Below are positions 48,509-59,458 of a stretch of DNA of 64,000 bases, piece by piece; the first letter of the stretch is position 1, and each line of letters begins with the position of its first letter. A program made the translations under genes and the position numbers. The stretch is taken from positions 1 through 64,000 of the forward strand of contig JAKSZU010000218.1 of the NCBI GenBank assembly GCA_026018925.1, written 5' to 3'. Origin of the DNA: Tupaia tana (lineage: Eukaryota; Chordata; Mammalia; Scandentia; Tupaiidae). Below the pieces are notes generated by a model that saw only the letters and a list, made by a program, of their open reading frames with translations, ran no database searches and was not told the origin of the DNA.

Positions 48509-50386
48509 TGAGTAGAAAATCTTCATTTCGCCTGTGCCCTGAAATTTCTAGTTCCCAGTATCCATGTGGAATCTTCTCAGAGAATGGCTCAACTCCCCTG
48601 CCTGGGAGAAAGGAGCAGAAGGGCTTATTAACAAAACAAAAGATGGAGCTGAGAGCCAGAGAGAAATTCTACGTTTAAAAAAATCTTAAAAAGGAACAAT
48701 TACCAAAAATAAATGAGGAGACAGGAGCAGAGAGAGAAAGAGACCTCAGAGACACAGAGACAGGGATAGAAGGCCAGAGGGGCTCCCTACCACACTAGCT
48801 TTGCTTGCTGGAGGCTGAATTATGAGTAGAAAATCTTCCTTTCGCCTGTGCCCTGATATATCTAGTTCCCAGTATCCATGTGGAATCTTCTCAGAGAATG
48901 GCTCAACTCTCCTGCCTGGGAGAAAGGAGCAGAAGGACTTATTAACAAAACAAAAGATGGAGCTGAGAGCCAGAGGGAAATTCTACCTTTAAAAAAATCG
49001 TAAAAAGGAAAAATTACCAAAAATTGAGGAGACAGTAGCAAAGAGAGACAGAGACCTCAGAGACACAGAGACAGGGATACAAGGCCAGAGGGGCTCCCTA
49101 CCACACTAGCTTTGCTTGCTGGAGGCTGAATTATGAGTAGAAAATCTTCATTTCGCCTGTGCCCTGAAATATCTAGTTCCAAGTATCCATGTGGAATCTT
49201 CTCAGAGAATGGCTCAACTCTCCTGCCTGGGAGAAAGGAGCAGAAGGGATTATTAACAAAACAAAAGATGGAGCTGAGAGCCAGAGAGAAATTCTACGTT
49301 TAAAAAAATCATAAAAAGGGACAATTACCAAAAATAAATGAGGAGACAGGAGCAGAGAGAGAAAGAGACCTCAGAGACACAGAGACAGGGATAGAAGGCC
49401 AGAGGGGCTCCCTACCACACTAGCTTTGCTTGCTGGAGGCTGAATTATGAGTAGAAAATCTTCCTTTCGCCTGTGCCCTGATATATCTAGTTCCCAGTAT
49501 CCATGTGGAATCTTCTCAGAGAATGGCTCAACTCTCCTTCCTGGGAGAAAGGAGCAGAAGGACTTATTAACAAAACAAAAGATGGAGCTGAGAGCCAGAG
49601 GGAATTTCTACCTTTAAAAGAATCGTAAAAAGGAAAAATTACGAAAAAAAATGAGGAGACAGGAGCAAAGAGAGACAGAGACCTCAGAGACACAGAGACA
49701 GGGATAGAAGGCCGGAGGGGCTCCCTACCACACTAGCTTTGCTTGCTGGAGGCTGAATTATGAGTAGAAAATCTTAATTTCGCCTGTGCCCTGAAATATC
49801 TAGTTCCCAGTATCCATGTGGAATCTTCTCAGAGAATGGCTCAACTCTCCTGCCTGGGAGAAAGGAGCAGAAGGGCTTATTAACAAAACAAAAGAAGGAG
49901 CTGAGAGCCAGAGAGACATTCTACCTTTAAAAAAATCGTAAAAAGGAAAAATTACCAAAAAAAATGAGGAGACAGGAGCAGAGAGAGACAGAGACCTCAG
50001 AGACACAGAGACAGGGATAGAAGGTCAGAGGGGCTCCCTACCACACTAGCTTTGCTTGCTGGAGGCTGAATTATGAGTAGAAAATCTTCCTTTCGCCGGT
50101 GCCCTGAAATATCTAGTTCCCAGTATCCATGTGGAATCTTCTCAGAGAATGGCTCAACTCTCCTGCGTGGAAGAAAGGAGCAGAGGGCTTATTAACAAAA
50201 CAAAAGATGGAGCTGAGAGCCAGAGAGAAATTCTACCTTTAAAAAAATCTTAAAAATGGTAAAATTACAAAAAAAAATGAGGAGACAGGAGCAGAGTGAG
50301 ACAGAGACCTCAGAGACACAGAGACAGGGATAGAAGGCCAGAGGGGCTCCCTACCACACTAGCTTTGCTTGCTGGAGGCTGAATTA
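48509..50386 (+). repeat. Six-monomer block related to 30978-32854 (shift 17,531 bp)
   Basis: Monomers at 48509, 48823, 49134, 49448, 49761 and 50074 line up with 30978, 31292, 31603, 31917, 32230 and 32543 at a constant 17,531 bp (56 monomers). Shared marks include AAATTTCTAG, AAATTGAGG in the second unit, TTCCAAG/GGGATTA, GATATATC and GCGTGGAAGAAAGG. The unit at 48823 starts as type g (GATATATC) where its partner starts as type b, so its 5' part was replaced. The unit at 49761 has CTTAATTTCG, as at 26589. Confidence 0.84.
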
Positions 50387-50699
50387 TGAGTATAAAATCT
50401 TCATTTCGCCTGTGCCCTGAAATATCTTGTTCCCAGTATCCATGTGGAAACTTCTCAGAGAATGGCTCAACTCTCCTGCCTGGGAGAAAGGAGCAGAAGG
50501 ACTTATTAACAAAACAAAAGATGGAGCTGAGAGTCAGAGGGAAATTCTACCTTTAAAAAAATCGTAAAAAGTAAAAATTACCAAAAAAATTGAGGAGACA
50601 GGAGCAAAGAGAGAAAGATACCTCAGAGACACAGAGACAGGGATACAAGGCCAGAGGGGCTCCCTACCACACTAGCTTTGCTTGCTGGAGGCTGAATTA
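50387..50699 (+). repeat. Hybrid monomer mixing types b and the TATCTTG type
   Basis: It opens with TGAGTATAAAATC (type b mark), then reads CATTTCGCC and TATCTTGTTCCC with AAACTTCT (as at 32855). It then returns to AAGGACTT, GGGAAATTC and GGGATACAAGG of type b. A CATTTCG/TATCTTG tract inside a b unit fits gene conversion or a double exchange. Confidence 0.75.
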
Positions 50700-53600
50700 T
50701 GAGTAGAAAATCTTCATTTCGCCTGTGCCCTGAAATATCTAGTTCCCAGTATCCATGTGGAATCTTCTCAGAGAATGGCTCAACTCTCCTGCCTGGGAGA
50801 AAGGAGCAGAAGGGCTTATTAACAAAACAAAAGAAGGAGCTGAGAGCCAGAGAGACATTCTACCTTTAAAAAAATCGTAAAAAGGAAAAATTACCAAAAA
50901 AAATGAGGAGACAGGAGCAGAGAGAGACAGAGACCTCAGAGACACAGAGACAGGGATAGAAGGCCAGAGGGGCTCCCTACCACACTAGCTTTGCTTGCTG
51001 GAGGCTGAATTATGAGTAGAAAATCTTCATTTCGCCTGTGCCCTGAAATATCTTGTTCCCAGTATCCATGTGGAATCTTCTCAGAGAATGGCTCAACTCT
51101 CCTGCCTGGGAGAAAGGAGCAGAGGGCTTATTAACAAAACAAAAGATGGAGCTGTGAGCCAGAGAGAAATTCTACCTTTAAAAAAATCGTAAAAAGGAAA
51201 AATTACCAAAAATAAATGAGGAGACAGGAGCAGAGAGAGAAAGAGACCTCAGAGACACAGAGACAGGGATAGAAGTCCAGAGGGGCTCCCTACCACACTA
51301 GCTTTGCTTGCTGGAGGCTGAATTATGAGTAGAAAATCTTCCTTTCGCCTGTGCCCTGAAATATCTAGTTTCCAGTATCCATGTGGAATCTTCTCAGAGA
51401 ATGGCTCAACTCTCCTGCCTGGGAGAAAGGAGCAGAAGGACTTATTAACAAAACAAAAGATGGAGCTGAGAGCCAGAGGGAAATTCTACCTTTAAAAAAA
51501 TCGTAAAAAGGAAAAATTACCAAAAATTGAGGAGACAGGAGCAAAGAGAGACAGAGACTTCAGAGACACAGAGACAGGGATAGAAGGCCAGAGGGGCTCC
51601 CTACCACACTAGCTTTGCTTGCTGGAGGCTGAATTATGAGTAGAAAATCTTCATTTCGCCTGTGCCCTGAAATATCTAGTTCCAAGTATCCATGTGGAAT
51701 CTTCTCAGAGAATGGCTCAACTCTCCTGCCTGGGAGAAAGGAGCAGAAGGGATTATTAACAAAACAAAAGATGGAGCTGAGAGCCAGAGAGAAATTCTAC
51801 GTTTAAAAAAATCATAAAAAGGAACAATTACCAAAAATAAATGAGGAGACAGGAGCAGAGAGAGAAAGAGACCTCAGAGACACAGAGACAGGGATAGAAG
51901 GCCAGAGGGGCTCCCTACCACACTAGCTTTGCTTGCTGGAGGCTGAATTATGAGTAGAAAATCTTCCTTTCGCCTGTGCCCTGATATATCTAGTTCCCAG
52001 TATCCATGTGGAAACTTCTCAGAGAATGGCTCAACTCTCCTGCCTGGGAGAAAGGAGCAGAAGGACTTATTAACAAAACAAAAGATGGAGCTGAGAGCCA
52101 GAGGGAAATTCTACCTTTAAAAAAATCGTAACAAGGAAAAATTACCAAAAAACAGAGGAGACAGGAGCAAAGAGAGACAGAGACCTCAGAGACACAGAGA
52201 CAGGGATAGAAGGCCAGAGGGGCTCCCTATCACACTAGCTTGGCTTGCTGGAGGCTGAATTATGAGTAGAAAATCTTCATTTCGCATGTGCCCTGAAATA
52301 TCTAGTTCCCAGTATCCATGTGGAATCTTCTCAGAGAATGGCTCAACTCTCCTGCCTGGGAGAAAGGAGCAGAGGGGCTTATTAACAAAACAAAAGAAGG
52401 AGCTGAGAGCCAGAGAGACATTCTACCTTTAAAAAAATCGTAAAAAGGTAAAATTACCAAAAAAAATGAGGAGACAGGAGCAGAGAGAGACAGAGACCTC
52501 AGAGACACAGAGACAGGGATAGAAGGCCAGAGGGGCTCCCTACCACACAAGCTTTGCTTGCTGGAGGCTGAATTATGAGTAGAAAATCTTCATTTCGCCT
52601 GTGCCCTGAAATATCTAGTTCCCAGTATCCATGTGGAATCTTCTCAGAGAATGGCTCAACTCTCCTGCCTGGGAGAAAGGAGCAGAGGGCTTATTAACAA
52701 AACAAAAGATGGAGCTGAGAGCCAGAGAGAAATACTACCTTTAAAAAAATCGTAAAAAGGAAAAATTACCAAAAATAAATGAGGAGACAGGAGCAGAGAG
52801 AGAAAGAGACCTCAGAGACTCAGAGACAGTGATAGAAGGCCAGAGGGGCTCCCTACCACACTAACTTTGCTTGCTGGAGGCTGAATTATGAGTAGAAAAT
52901 CTTCCTTTCGCCGGTGCCCTGAAATACCTAGTTCCCAGTATCCATGTGGAATCTTCTCAGAGAATGGCTCAACTCTCCTGCCTGGAAGAAAGGAGCAGAG
53001 GGCTTATTAACAAAACAAAAGATGGAGCTGAGGGCCAGAGAGAAATTCTACCTTTAAAAAAATCGTAAAAAGGAAAAATTACCAAAAAAAATGAGGAGAC
53101 AGGAGCAGAGTGAGACATTGACCTCAGAGACACAGAGACAGGGATAGAAGGCCAGAGGGGCTCCCTACCACACTAGCTTTGCTTGCTGGAGGCTGAATTA
53201 TGAGTAGAAAATCTTCAATTCTCCTGTGCCCTGAAATATCTAGTTCCCAGTATCCATGTGGAATCTTCTCAGAGAATGGCTCAACTCTGCTGCCTGGGAG
53301 AAAGGAGCAGAAGGGCTTATTAACAAAACAAAAGATGGAGCTGAGAGCCAGAGAGAAATTCTACCTTTAAAAAAATCGGAAAAATGAACAATTACCAAAA
53401 AAAATGAGGAGACAGGAGCACAGAGAGACAGAGACCTCAGAGACACAGAGACAGGGATAGAAGGCCACAGGGGCTCCCTACCACACTAGCTTTGCTTGCT
53501 GGAGGCTGATTTATGAGTAGAAAATCTTCATTTCCCCTGTGCCCTGAAATATCTAGTTCCAGGTATCCATGTGGAATCTTCTCAGAGAATGGCTCAACTC

Positions 53601-54764
53601 TCCTCCCTGGGAGAAAGGAGCAGAAGGGTTTATTAACAAAACAAAAGATGGAGGTGAAAGCCAGAGAGAATTTCTACCTTTAAAAAAATCTAAAAAGGAA
53701 AAATTACCAAAAAAAATGAGGAGACAGGAGCAGAGAGAGACAGAGACCTCAGAGACACAGAGACAGGGATAGAAGGCCAGAGGGGCTCCCTACCACACTA
53801 GCTTTGCTTGCTGGAGGCTGAATTATGAGTAGACAATCTTCATTTCGCTGTGCCCTGAAATATCTAGTTCCCAGTATCCATGTGGAAACTTCTCAGAGAA
53901 TGGCTCAACTCTCCTGCCTGGGAGAAAGTAGCAGAAGGGCTTATTAACAAAACAAAAGATGGAGCTGAGAGCCAGAGAGAAATTCTACCTTTAAAAAATC
54001 GTAAAAAGGAAAAATTACCAAAAAAAAATGAGGGGACAGGAGCATAGAGAGACAGAGACCTCAGAGACACAGAGACAGGGATAGAAGGACAGAGGGGCTC
54101 CCTACCACAATAGCTTGGCTTGCTGGAGGCTGAATTATGAGTAGAAAATCTTCATATCGCCTGTGCCCTGAAATATCTAGTTCCCAGTATCCATGTGGAA
54201 TCTTCTCAGAGAATGGCTCAACTCTCCTGCCTGGGAGAAAGGAGCAGAAGGGCTTATTAACAAAACAAAAGATGGAGTTGAGAGCCAGAGAGATATTCTA
54301 CCTTAAAAACAATCGTAAAAAGGAAAAATTACCAAAAATAAATGAGGAGACAGGAGCAGAGAGAGACAGAGAGCTCAGAGACACAGAGACAGGGATAGAA
54401 GGCCAGAGGGGCTCCCTACCACACTAGCTTTGCTTGCTGGAGGCTGAATTATGAGTAGGAAATCTTCATTTCGCCTGTGCCCTGGAATATCTAGTTCCCA
54501 GTATCAATGTGGAAACTTCTCAGAGAATGGCTCAACTCTCCTGCCTGGGAGAAAGTAGCAGAAGGGCTTATTAACAAAACAAAGAATGAGCTGAGAGCCA
54601 GAGAGAAATTCTACCTTTGAAAAATCGTAAAAAGGAAAAATTACCGAAAATAAAATGAGGGGACAGGAGCATAGAGAGACAGAGACCTCAGAGACACAGA
54701 GACAGGGATAGAAGGCCAGAGGGGCTCCCTACCACAATAGCTTGGCTTGCTGGAGGCTGAATTA
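50700..54764 (+). repeat. Second copy of the 44442-48508 block (shift ~6,257 bp)
   Basis: Thirteen monomers, from c (50700) through d, e, f, g, h, i and the six divergent units to 54452, follow 44442-48508 at a shift of 6,255-6,258 bp (20 monomers). The shift drifts only through 1 bp A-tract changes. The g unit at 51951 differs, with AAACTTCT and AAAAAACAGAGG. The h unit at 52263 starts CGCATGTGCC. Confidence 0.87.
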
Positions 54765-56329
54765 TGAGTAGAAAATCTTCATATCGCCTGTGCCCTGAAA
54801 TATCTAGTTCCCAGTATCCATGTGGAATCTTCTCAGAGAATGGCTCAACTCTCCTGCCTGGGAGAAAGGAGCAGAAGGGCTTATTAACAAAACAAAAGAT
54901 GGAGCTGAGAGCGAGAGAGAAATTCTACCTTTAAAAAAATCGTAAAAAGGAAAAATTACCAAAGAAAATGAAGAGGCAAGAGCAGAGAGAGACAGAGACC
55001 TCAGAGACAAAGAGAAAGAAATAGCAGGCCAGAGGGGCTCCCTACCACACTAGCTTTGCTTGCTGGAGGCTGAATTATGAGTAGAAAATCTTCGTTTCGC
55101 CTGTGCCCTGAAATATCTTGTTCCCAGTATCCATGTGGAAACTTCTCAGAGAATGGCTCATGTCTCCTGCGTGGGATAAAGGAGCAGAAGGGCTTATTAA
55201 CAAAACAAAAGATGGAGCTGAGAGCCAGAGTGAAATTCTACCTTTAAAAAAATCGTAAAAAGGAAAAATTACCAAAAATAAACGAGGAGACAGGAGCAGA
55301 GAGAGACAGAGACCTCAGAGACACAGAGACAGGGATAGAAGGCCAGAGGGGCTCCCTACCACACTAGCTTTGCTTGCTGGAGGCTGAATTATGAGTAGAA
55401 AATCTTCATTTCGCCTGTGCCCTGAAATATCTAGTTCCCAGTATCCATGTGGAATCTTCTCAGAGAATGGCTCAACTCTCCTGCCTGGGAGAAAGGAGCA
55501 GAAGGGCTTATTAACAAAACAAAAGATGGAGCTGAGAGCCAGAGAGAAATTCTACGTTTAAAAAAATCTTAAAAAGGAACAATTACCAAAAATAAATGAG
55601 GAGACAGGAGCAGAGAGAGAAAGAGACCTCAGAGACACAGAGACAGGGATAGAAGGCCAGAGGGGCTCCCTACCACACTAGCTTTGCTTGCTGGAGGCTG
55701 AATTATGAGTAGAAAATCTTCCTTTCGCCTGTGCCCTGAAATATGTAGTTCCCAGTATCCATGTGGAAACTTCTCAGAGAATGGCTCAACTCTCCTGCCT
55801 GGGAGAAAGGAGCAGAAGGACTTATTAACAAAACAAAAGATGGAGCTGAGAGCCAGAGGGAAATTCTACCTTTAAAAAAATCGTAAAAAGGAAAAATTAC
55901 CAAAAATTGAGGAGACAGGAGCAAAGAGAGACAGAGACCTCAGAGACACAGAGACAGGGATAGAAGGCCAGAGGGGCTCCCTACCACACTAGCTTTGCTT
56001 GCTGGAGGCTGAATTATGAGTAGAAAATCTTCATTTCGCATGTGCCCTGAAATATCTAGTTCCAAGTATCCATGTGGAATCTTCTCAGAGAATGGCTCAA
56101 CTCTCCTGCCTGGGAGAAAGGAGCAGAAGGGCTTATTAACAAAACAAAAGAAGGAGCTGAGAGCCAGAGAGACATTCTACCTTTAAAAAAATCGTAAAAA
56201 GGTAAAATTACCAAAAAAAATGAGGAGACAGGAGCAGAGAGAGACAGAGACCTCAGAGACACAGAGACAGGGATAGAAGGCCAGAGGGGCTCCCTACCAC
56301 ACTAGCTTTGCTTGCTGGAGGCTGAATTA
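54765..56329 (+). repeat. Block N-O-a-b/e-f/h, first copy of the 2,502 bp-shifted pair
   Basis: Units are N (54765, ending AGACAAAGAGAAAGAAATAGC), O (55078, CTTCGTTTCGCC), a (55392), a b/e hybrid (55706: TATGTAG start, AAATTGAGG end) and an f/h hybrid (56017: CGCATGTGCC and TTCCAAG start, then GAAGGAGC, GACATTC and GGTAAAATT). From the end of the N unit to the start of the last unit, the sequence returns 2,502 bp (8 monomers) later. Confidence 0.85.
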
Positions 56330-57579
56330 TGAGTAGAAAATCTTCATTTCGCCTGTGCCCTGAAATATCTAGTTCCCAGTATCCATGTGGAATCTTCTCA
56401 GAGAATGGCTCAACTCTCCTGCCTGGGAGAAAGGAGCAGAGGGCTTATTAACAAAACAAAAGATGGAGCTGAGAGCCAGAGAGAAATACTACCTTTAAAA
56501 AAATCGTAAAAAGGAAAAATTACCAAAAATAAATGAGGAGACAGGAGCAGAGAGAGAAAGAGACCTCAGAGACTCAGAGACAGTGATAGAAGGCCACAGG
56601 GGCTCCCTACCACACTAACTTTGCTTGCTGGAGGCTGAATTATGAGTAGAAAATCTTCCTTTCGCCGGTGCCCTGAAATACCTAGTTCCCAGTATCCATG
56701 TGGAATCTTCTCAGAGAATGGCTCAAATCTCCTGCCTGGAAGAAAGGAGCAGAGGGCTTATTAACAAAACAAAAGATGGAGCTGAGGGCCAGAGAGAAAT
56801 TCTACCTTTAAAAAAATCGTAAAAAGGAAAAATTACCAAAAAAAATGAGGAGACAGGAGCAGAGTGAGACAGAGACCTCAGAGACACAGAGACAGGGATA
56901 GAAGGCCAGAGGGGCTCCCTACCACACTAGCTTTGCTTGCTGGAGGCTGAATTATGAGTAGAAAATCTTCAATTCTCCTGTGCCCTGAAATATCTAGTTC
57001 CCAGTATCCATGTGGAATCTTCTCAGAGAATGGCTCAACTCTGCTGCCTGGGAGAAAGGAGCAGAAGGGCTTATTAACAAAACAAAAGATGGAGCTGAGA
57101 GCCAGAGAGAAATTCTACCTTTAAAAAAATCGGAAAAATGAACAATTACCAAAAAAAATGAGGAGACAGGAGCACAGAGAGACAGAGACCTCAGAGACAC
57201 AGAGACAGGGATAGAAGGCCACAGGGGCTCCCTAAAACACTAGCTTTGCTTGCTGGAGGCTGATTTATGAGTAGAAAATCTTCATTTCCCCTGTGCCCTG
57301 AAATATCTAGTTCCAGGTATCCATGTGGAATCTTCTCAGAGAATGGCTCAACTCTCCTCCCTGGGAGAAAGGAGCAGAAGGGTTTATTAACAAAACAAAA
57401 GATGGAGGTGAAAGCCAGAGAGAAATTCTACCTTTAAAAAAATCTAAAAAGGAAAAATTACCAAAGAAAATGAAGAGGCAAGAGCAGAGAGAGACAGAGA
57501 CCTCAGAGACAAAGAGAAAGAAATAGCAGGCCAGAGGGGCTCCCTACCACACTAGGTTTGCTTGCTGGAGGCTGAATTA
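56330..57579 (+). repeat. Third partial copy of the i + divergent-unit series
   Basis: Units at 56330 (i), 56643, 56955 and 57268 match 52576, 52889, 53201 and 53514 at about 3,754 bp (12 monomers). They share GAAATACCTAG, CTCTGCTGCC, TTCCAGGTATCC and GATGGAGGTGAAAG. The last unit is a hybrid: its second half becomes type N. Confidence 0.86.
57268..57579 (+). repeat. Hybrid monomer joining the 53514-type unit to a type N end
   Basis: The first part (GATTTATGAG, CATTTCCCC, TTCCAGGTATCC, CTCCTCCCTGG, AATCTAAAAAGG) matches 53514. From about 57463 it reads CAAAGAAAATGAAGAGGCAAG and AGACAAAGAGAAAGAAATAGC, which match the N unit at 54765-55077. The switch falls within about 57445-57465, in the A-rich segment. 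The next units then follow 55078 onward at +2,502 bp. This is the junction of a segmental duplication inside the array. Confidence 0.86.
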
Positions 57580-58832
57580 TGAGTAGAAAATCTTCGTTTC
57601 GCCTGTGCCCTGAAATATCTTGTTCCCAGTATCCATGTGGAAACTTCTCAGAGAATGGCTCATGTCTCCTGCGTGGGATAAAGGAGCAGAAGGGCTTATT
57701 AACAAAACAAAAGATGGAGCTGAGAGCCAGAGTGAAATTCTACCTTTAAAAAAATCGTAAAAAGGAAAAATTACCAAAAATAAACGAGGAGACAGGAGCA
57801 GAGAGAGACAGAGACCTCAGAGACACAGAGACAGGGATAGAAGGCCAGAGGGGCTCCCTACCACACTAGCTTTGCTTGCTGGAGGCTGAATTATGAGTAG
57901 AAAATCTTCATTTCGCCTGTGCCCTGAAATATCTAGTTCCCAGTATCCATGTGGAATCTTCTCAGAGAATGGCTCAACTCTCCTGCCTGGGAGAAAGGAG
58001 CAGAAGGGCTTATTAACAAAACAAAAGATGGAGCTGAGAGCCAGAGAGAAATTCTACGTTTAAAAAAATCTTAAAAAGGAACAATTACCAAAAATAAATG
58101 AGGAGACAGGAGCAGAGAGAGAAAGAGACCTCAGAGACACAGAGACAGGGATAGAAGGCCAGAGGGGCTCCCTACCACACTAGCTTTGCTTGCTGGAGGC
58201 TGAATTATGAGTAGAAAATCTTCCTTTCGCCTGTGCCCTGAAATATGTAGTTCCCAGTATCCATGTGGAAACTTCTCAGAGAATGGCTCAACTCTCCTGC
58301 CTGGGAGAAAGGAGCAGAAGGACTTATTAACAAAACAAAAGATGGAGCTGAGAGCCAGAGGGAAATTCTACCTTTAAAAAAATCGTAAAAAAGAAAAATT
58401 ACCAAAAATTGAGGAGACAGGAGCAAAGAGAGACAGAGACCTCAGAGACACAGAGACAGGGATAGAAGGCCAGAGGGGCTCCCTACCACACTAGCTTTGC
58501 TTGCTGGAGGCTGAATTATGAGTAGAAAATCTTCATTTCGCATGTGCCCTGAAATATCTAGTTCCAAGTATCCATGTGGAATCTTCTCAGAGAATGGCTC
58601 AACTCTCCTGCCTGGGAGAAAGGAGCAGAAGGGATTATTAACAAAACAAAAGATGGAGCTGAGAGCCAGAGAGAAATTCTACGTTTAAAAAAAACGTAAA
58701 AAGGAACAATTAACAAAACTAAATGAGGAGACAGGAGCAGAGAGAGAAAGAGACCTCAGAGACACAGAGACAGGGATAGAAGGCCAGAGGGGCTCCCTAC
58801 CACACTAGCTTTGCTTGCTGGAGGCTGTATTA
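57580..58832 (+). repeat. Second copy of O-a-b/e-f (shift 2,502 bp)
   Basis: Units at 57580 (O, CTTCGTTTCGCC), 57894 (a), 58208 (b/e hybrid) and 58519 (f, CGCATGTGCC with TTCCAAG and GGGATTA) repeat 55078, 55392, 55706 and the start of 56017. The f unit is complete here, with AAAAAAAACG in the A-rich part, and ends GGCTGTATTATGAG. Its relative at 56017 turns into type h. Confidence 0.85.
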
Positions 58833-59458
58833 TGAGTAGAAAATCTTCCTTTCGCCTGTGCCCTGAAATATCTAGTTCCCAGTATCCATGTGGAATCTTC
58901 TCAGAGAATGGCTCAACTCTCCTGCCTGGGAGAAAGGAGCAGAAGGACTTATTAACAAAACAAAAGATGGAGCTGAGAGCCAGAGGGAAATTCTACCTTT
59001 AAAAAAATCGTAAAAAGGAAAAATTACCAAAAAAAATGAGGAGACAGGAGCAGAGAGAGACAGAGACCTCAGAGACACAGAGACAGGGATAGAAGGCCAG
59101 AGGGGCTCCCTACCACACTAGCTTTGCTTGCTGGAGGCTGAATTATGAGTAGAAAATCTTCCTTTCGCCTGTGCCCTGAAATATCTAGTTCCCAGTATCC
59201 ATGTGGAATCTTCTCAGAGAATGGCTCAACTCTCCTGCCTGGGAGAAAGGAGCAGAAGGACTTATTAACAAAACAAAAGATGGAGCTGAGAGCCAGAGGG
59301 AAATTCTACCTTTAAAAAAATCGTAAAAAGGAAAAATTACCAAAAAAAATGAGGAGACAGGAGCAGAGAGAGACAGAGACCTCAGAGACACAGAGACAGG
59401 GATAGAAGGCCAGAGGGGCTCCCTACCACACTAGCTTTGCTTGCTGGAGGCTGAATTA
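58833..59458 (+). repeat. Two adjacent monomers that read as identical
   Basis: 58833-59145 and 59146-59458 compare base for base by eye as the same 313 bp sequence: CTTCCTTTCGCC, AAGGACTT, GGGAAATTC, A8 tract and GAGCAGAGAGAG. Elsewhere, adjacent monomers normally belong to different types. This is the youngest duplication I can identify in the window. Confidence 0.85.
59146..59458 (+). repeat. Representative 313 bp monomer and its internal anatomy
   Basis: This unit shows the common plan. It starts at the anchor and has a CpG in TTTCGCC. At 59211-59221 lies the dyad TTCTCAGAGAA. At 59231-59246 TCTCC and GGAGA can pair around a 6-base loop. An A-rich segment follows, with A-tracts at 59314-59320, 59325-59329, 59332-59336 and 59342-59349. 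A purine-rich tract at 59351-59418 is built from GAGACA/GAGACC-like words. The unit ends in a mixed segment, GCTTGCTGGAGGCTGAATTA. A hand count gives A113, G77, C62, T61 and two CpG (TTTCGCC and ATCGTAA). The monomer phase is arbitrary; I chose it for a stable anchor. Confidence 0.9.

Noticed and set aside
54137..54427. Plus-strand ATG reading frames of 63-96 codons starting at the anchor (ATGAGTAGAAAA)
   Set aside because: They exist only where A-tract indels happen to remove a stop, as in the CCTTAAAAACAATC units. They are not maintained in sister monomers. Composition and spacing are those of the repeat.
59161..59180. CENP-B box candidate at the TTTCGCCTGTGCCCTGA site
   Set aside because: Only the TTCG part and a few other core positions agree. 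The central A and the CGGG core are missing. I see no full match in any monomer type.
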